DNA from: Mesostigma viride
Taxonomy: Eukaryota > Streptophyta > Mesostigmatophyceae > Mesostigmatales > Mesostigmataceae
Assembly: GCA_009746045.1 (NCBI GenBank)
Contig: RPFO01000715.1
Location: 409,449-473,448 of the forward strand
Length of the DNA stretch: 64,000 nt
Direction of reading: 5' to 3'
The notes beneath the pieces were generated by a model that worked only from the letters and a program-made list of their open reading frames with translations, had not been told where the DNA came from and did no database searches. Positions within the stretch are counted from its first letter, which is position 1. The number at the start of each line of letters is the position of its first letter. Both the position numbers and the translations under genes were made by a program. Of the stretch, positions 63,408 to 64,000 are shown piece after piece.

Positions 63408-64000
63408 GTGGGAGGTCGTGCAGGTGTCTTGCGGGTGTGTCGTGCAGCGTGGGAGGTCGTGCAGGTGTCTTGCGGGTGTGTCGTGCAACGTGGGAGGTCG
63501 TGCAGGTGTCTTGCGGATGTGTCGTGCAACGTGGGAGGTCGTGCAGGTGTCTTGCGGATGTGTCGTGCAACGTGGGAGGTCGTGCACGTGTCTTGCGGGT
63601 GTGTCGTGCAGCGTGGGAGGTCGTGCACGTGTCTTGCGGGTGTGTCGTGCAGCGTGGGAGGTCGTGCAGGTGTCTTGCGGGTGTGTCGTGCAGCGTGGGA
63701 GGTCGTGCAGGTGTCTTGCGGGTGTGTCGTGCAGCGTGGGAGGTCGTGCAGGTGTCTTGCGGGTGTGTCGTGCAGCGTGGGAGGTCGTGCAGGTGTCTTG
63801 CGGGTGTGTCGTGCAGCGTGGGAGGTCGTGCAGGTGTCTTGCGGGTGTGTCGTGCAGCGTGGGAGGTCGTGCAGGTGTCTTGCGGGTGTGTCGTGCAGCG
63901 TGGGAGGTCGTGCAGGTGTCTTGCGGGTGTGTCGTGCAGCGTGGGAGGTCGTGCAGGTGTCTTGCGGGTGTGTCGTGCAACGTGGGAGGTCGTGCAGGTG
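63408..64000. repeat. 41-bp minisatellite, over 14 copies, running off the window
   Basis: The unit is GTGGGAGGTCGTGCAGGTGT plus 21 bp, nearly perfect. The long minus-strand His/Thr-rich frame across it is a by-product of the period. Confidence 0.96.

Overview
The window looks like nuclear DNA of a green alga, probably a chlorophyte. All four host genes are intron-rich with GT-AG introns, coding DNA is GC-rich, introns are packed with minisatellites, and a TGTAA polyadenylation-type motif follows one stop codon. One gene is an ARA6/RABF1-type Rab5, a class known from the green lineage. No species is assigned. Exon coordinates are hand-made models from reading frame, splice dinucleotides and remembered family alignment.

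Host genes: (1) 2113-8081 (+), ARA6-like Rab GTPase whose first exon lies upstream of the window. (2) 34544-38907 (+), gamma-glutamylcyclotransferase-fold protein. (3) 56429-44705 (-), RFC1, the large subunit of the clamp loader, 14 exons, about 1147 residues. (4) 57340-63246 and beyond (+), a Fip1-type pre-mRNA 3'-end processing factor, divergent from RFC1 across about 0.9 kb.

Between genes 1 and 2 (about 9.4-34.0 kb) is a nest of transposons that can be peeled apart by target-site duplications (TSDs) and rejoined reading frames. A LINE with a TTAC-type tail (T-LINE, W) holds an ORF1-only 'half-LINE' (X). X holds a DNA transposon of a family I do not recognise (TE-A). TE-A's gene holds a 13.9-kb CACTA/EnSpm element. 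An intron of the CACTA accessory gene holds a LINE with an REL-type endonuclease domain. That LINE's ORF holds a 2.1-kb LTR element with 641-bp LTRs that look identical. X also received a second half-LINE (Y) with the structure of a twin-primed inversion, and W received a hairpin-tailed LINE (H-LINE). A smaller nest of the same families lies at 39.4-43.8 kb.

The most novel signals are: five 'micro-retroinsertions' of 26-38 bp, each only the 3' tip of a retroelement with its own TSD of 10-22 bp; a CAAC-loop hairpin with compensatory base changes shared by H-LINEs and half-LINEs; and TE-A itself. Many coding frames inside the mobile elements are broken, often at G-runs. The host gene exons are intact.
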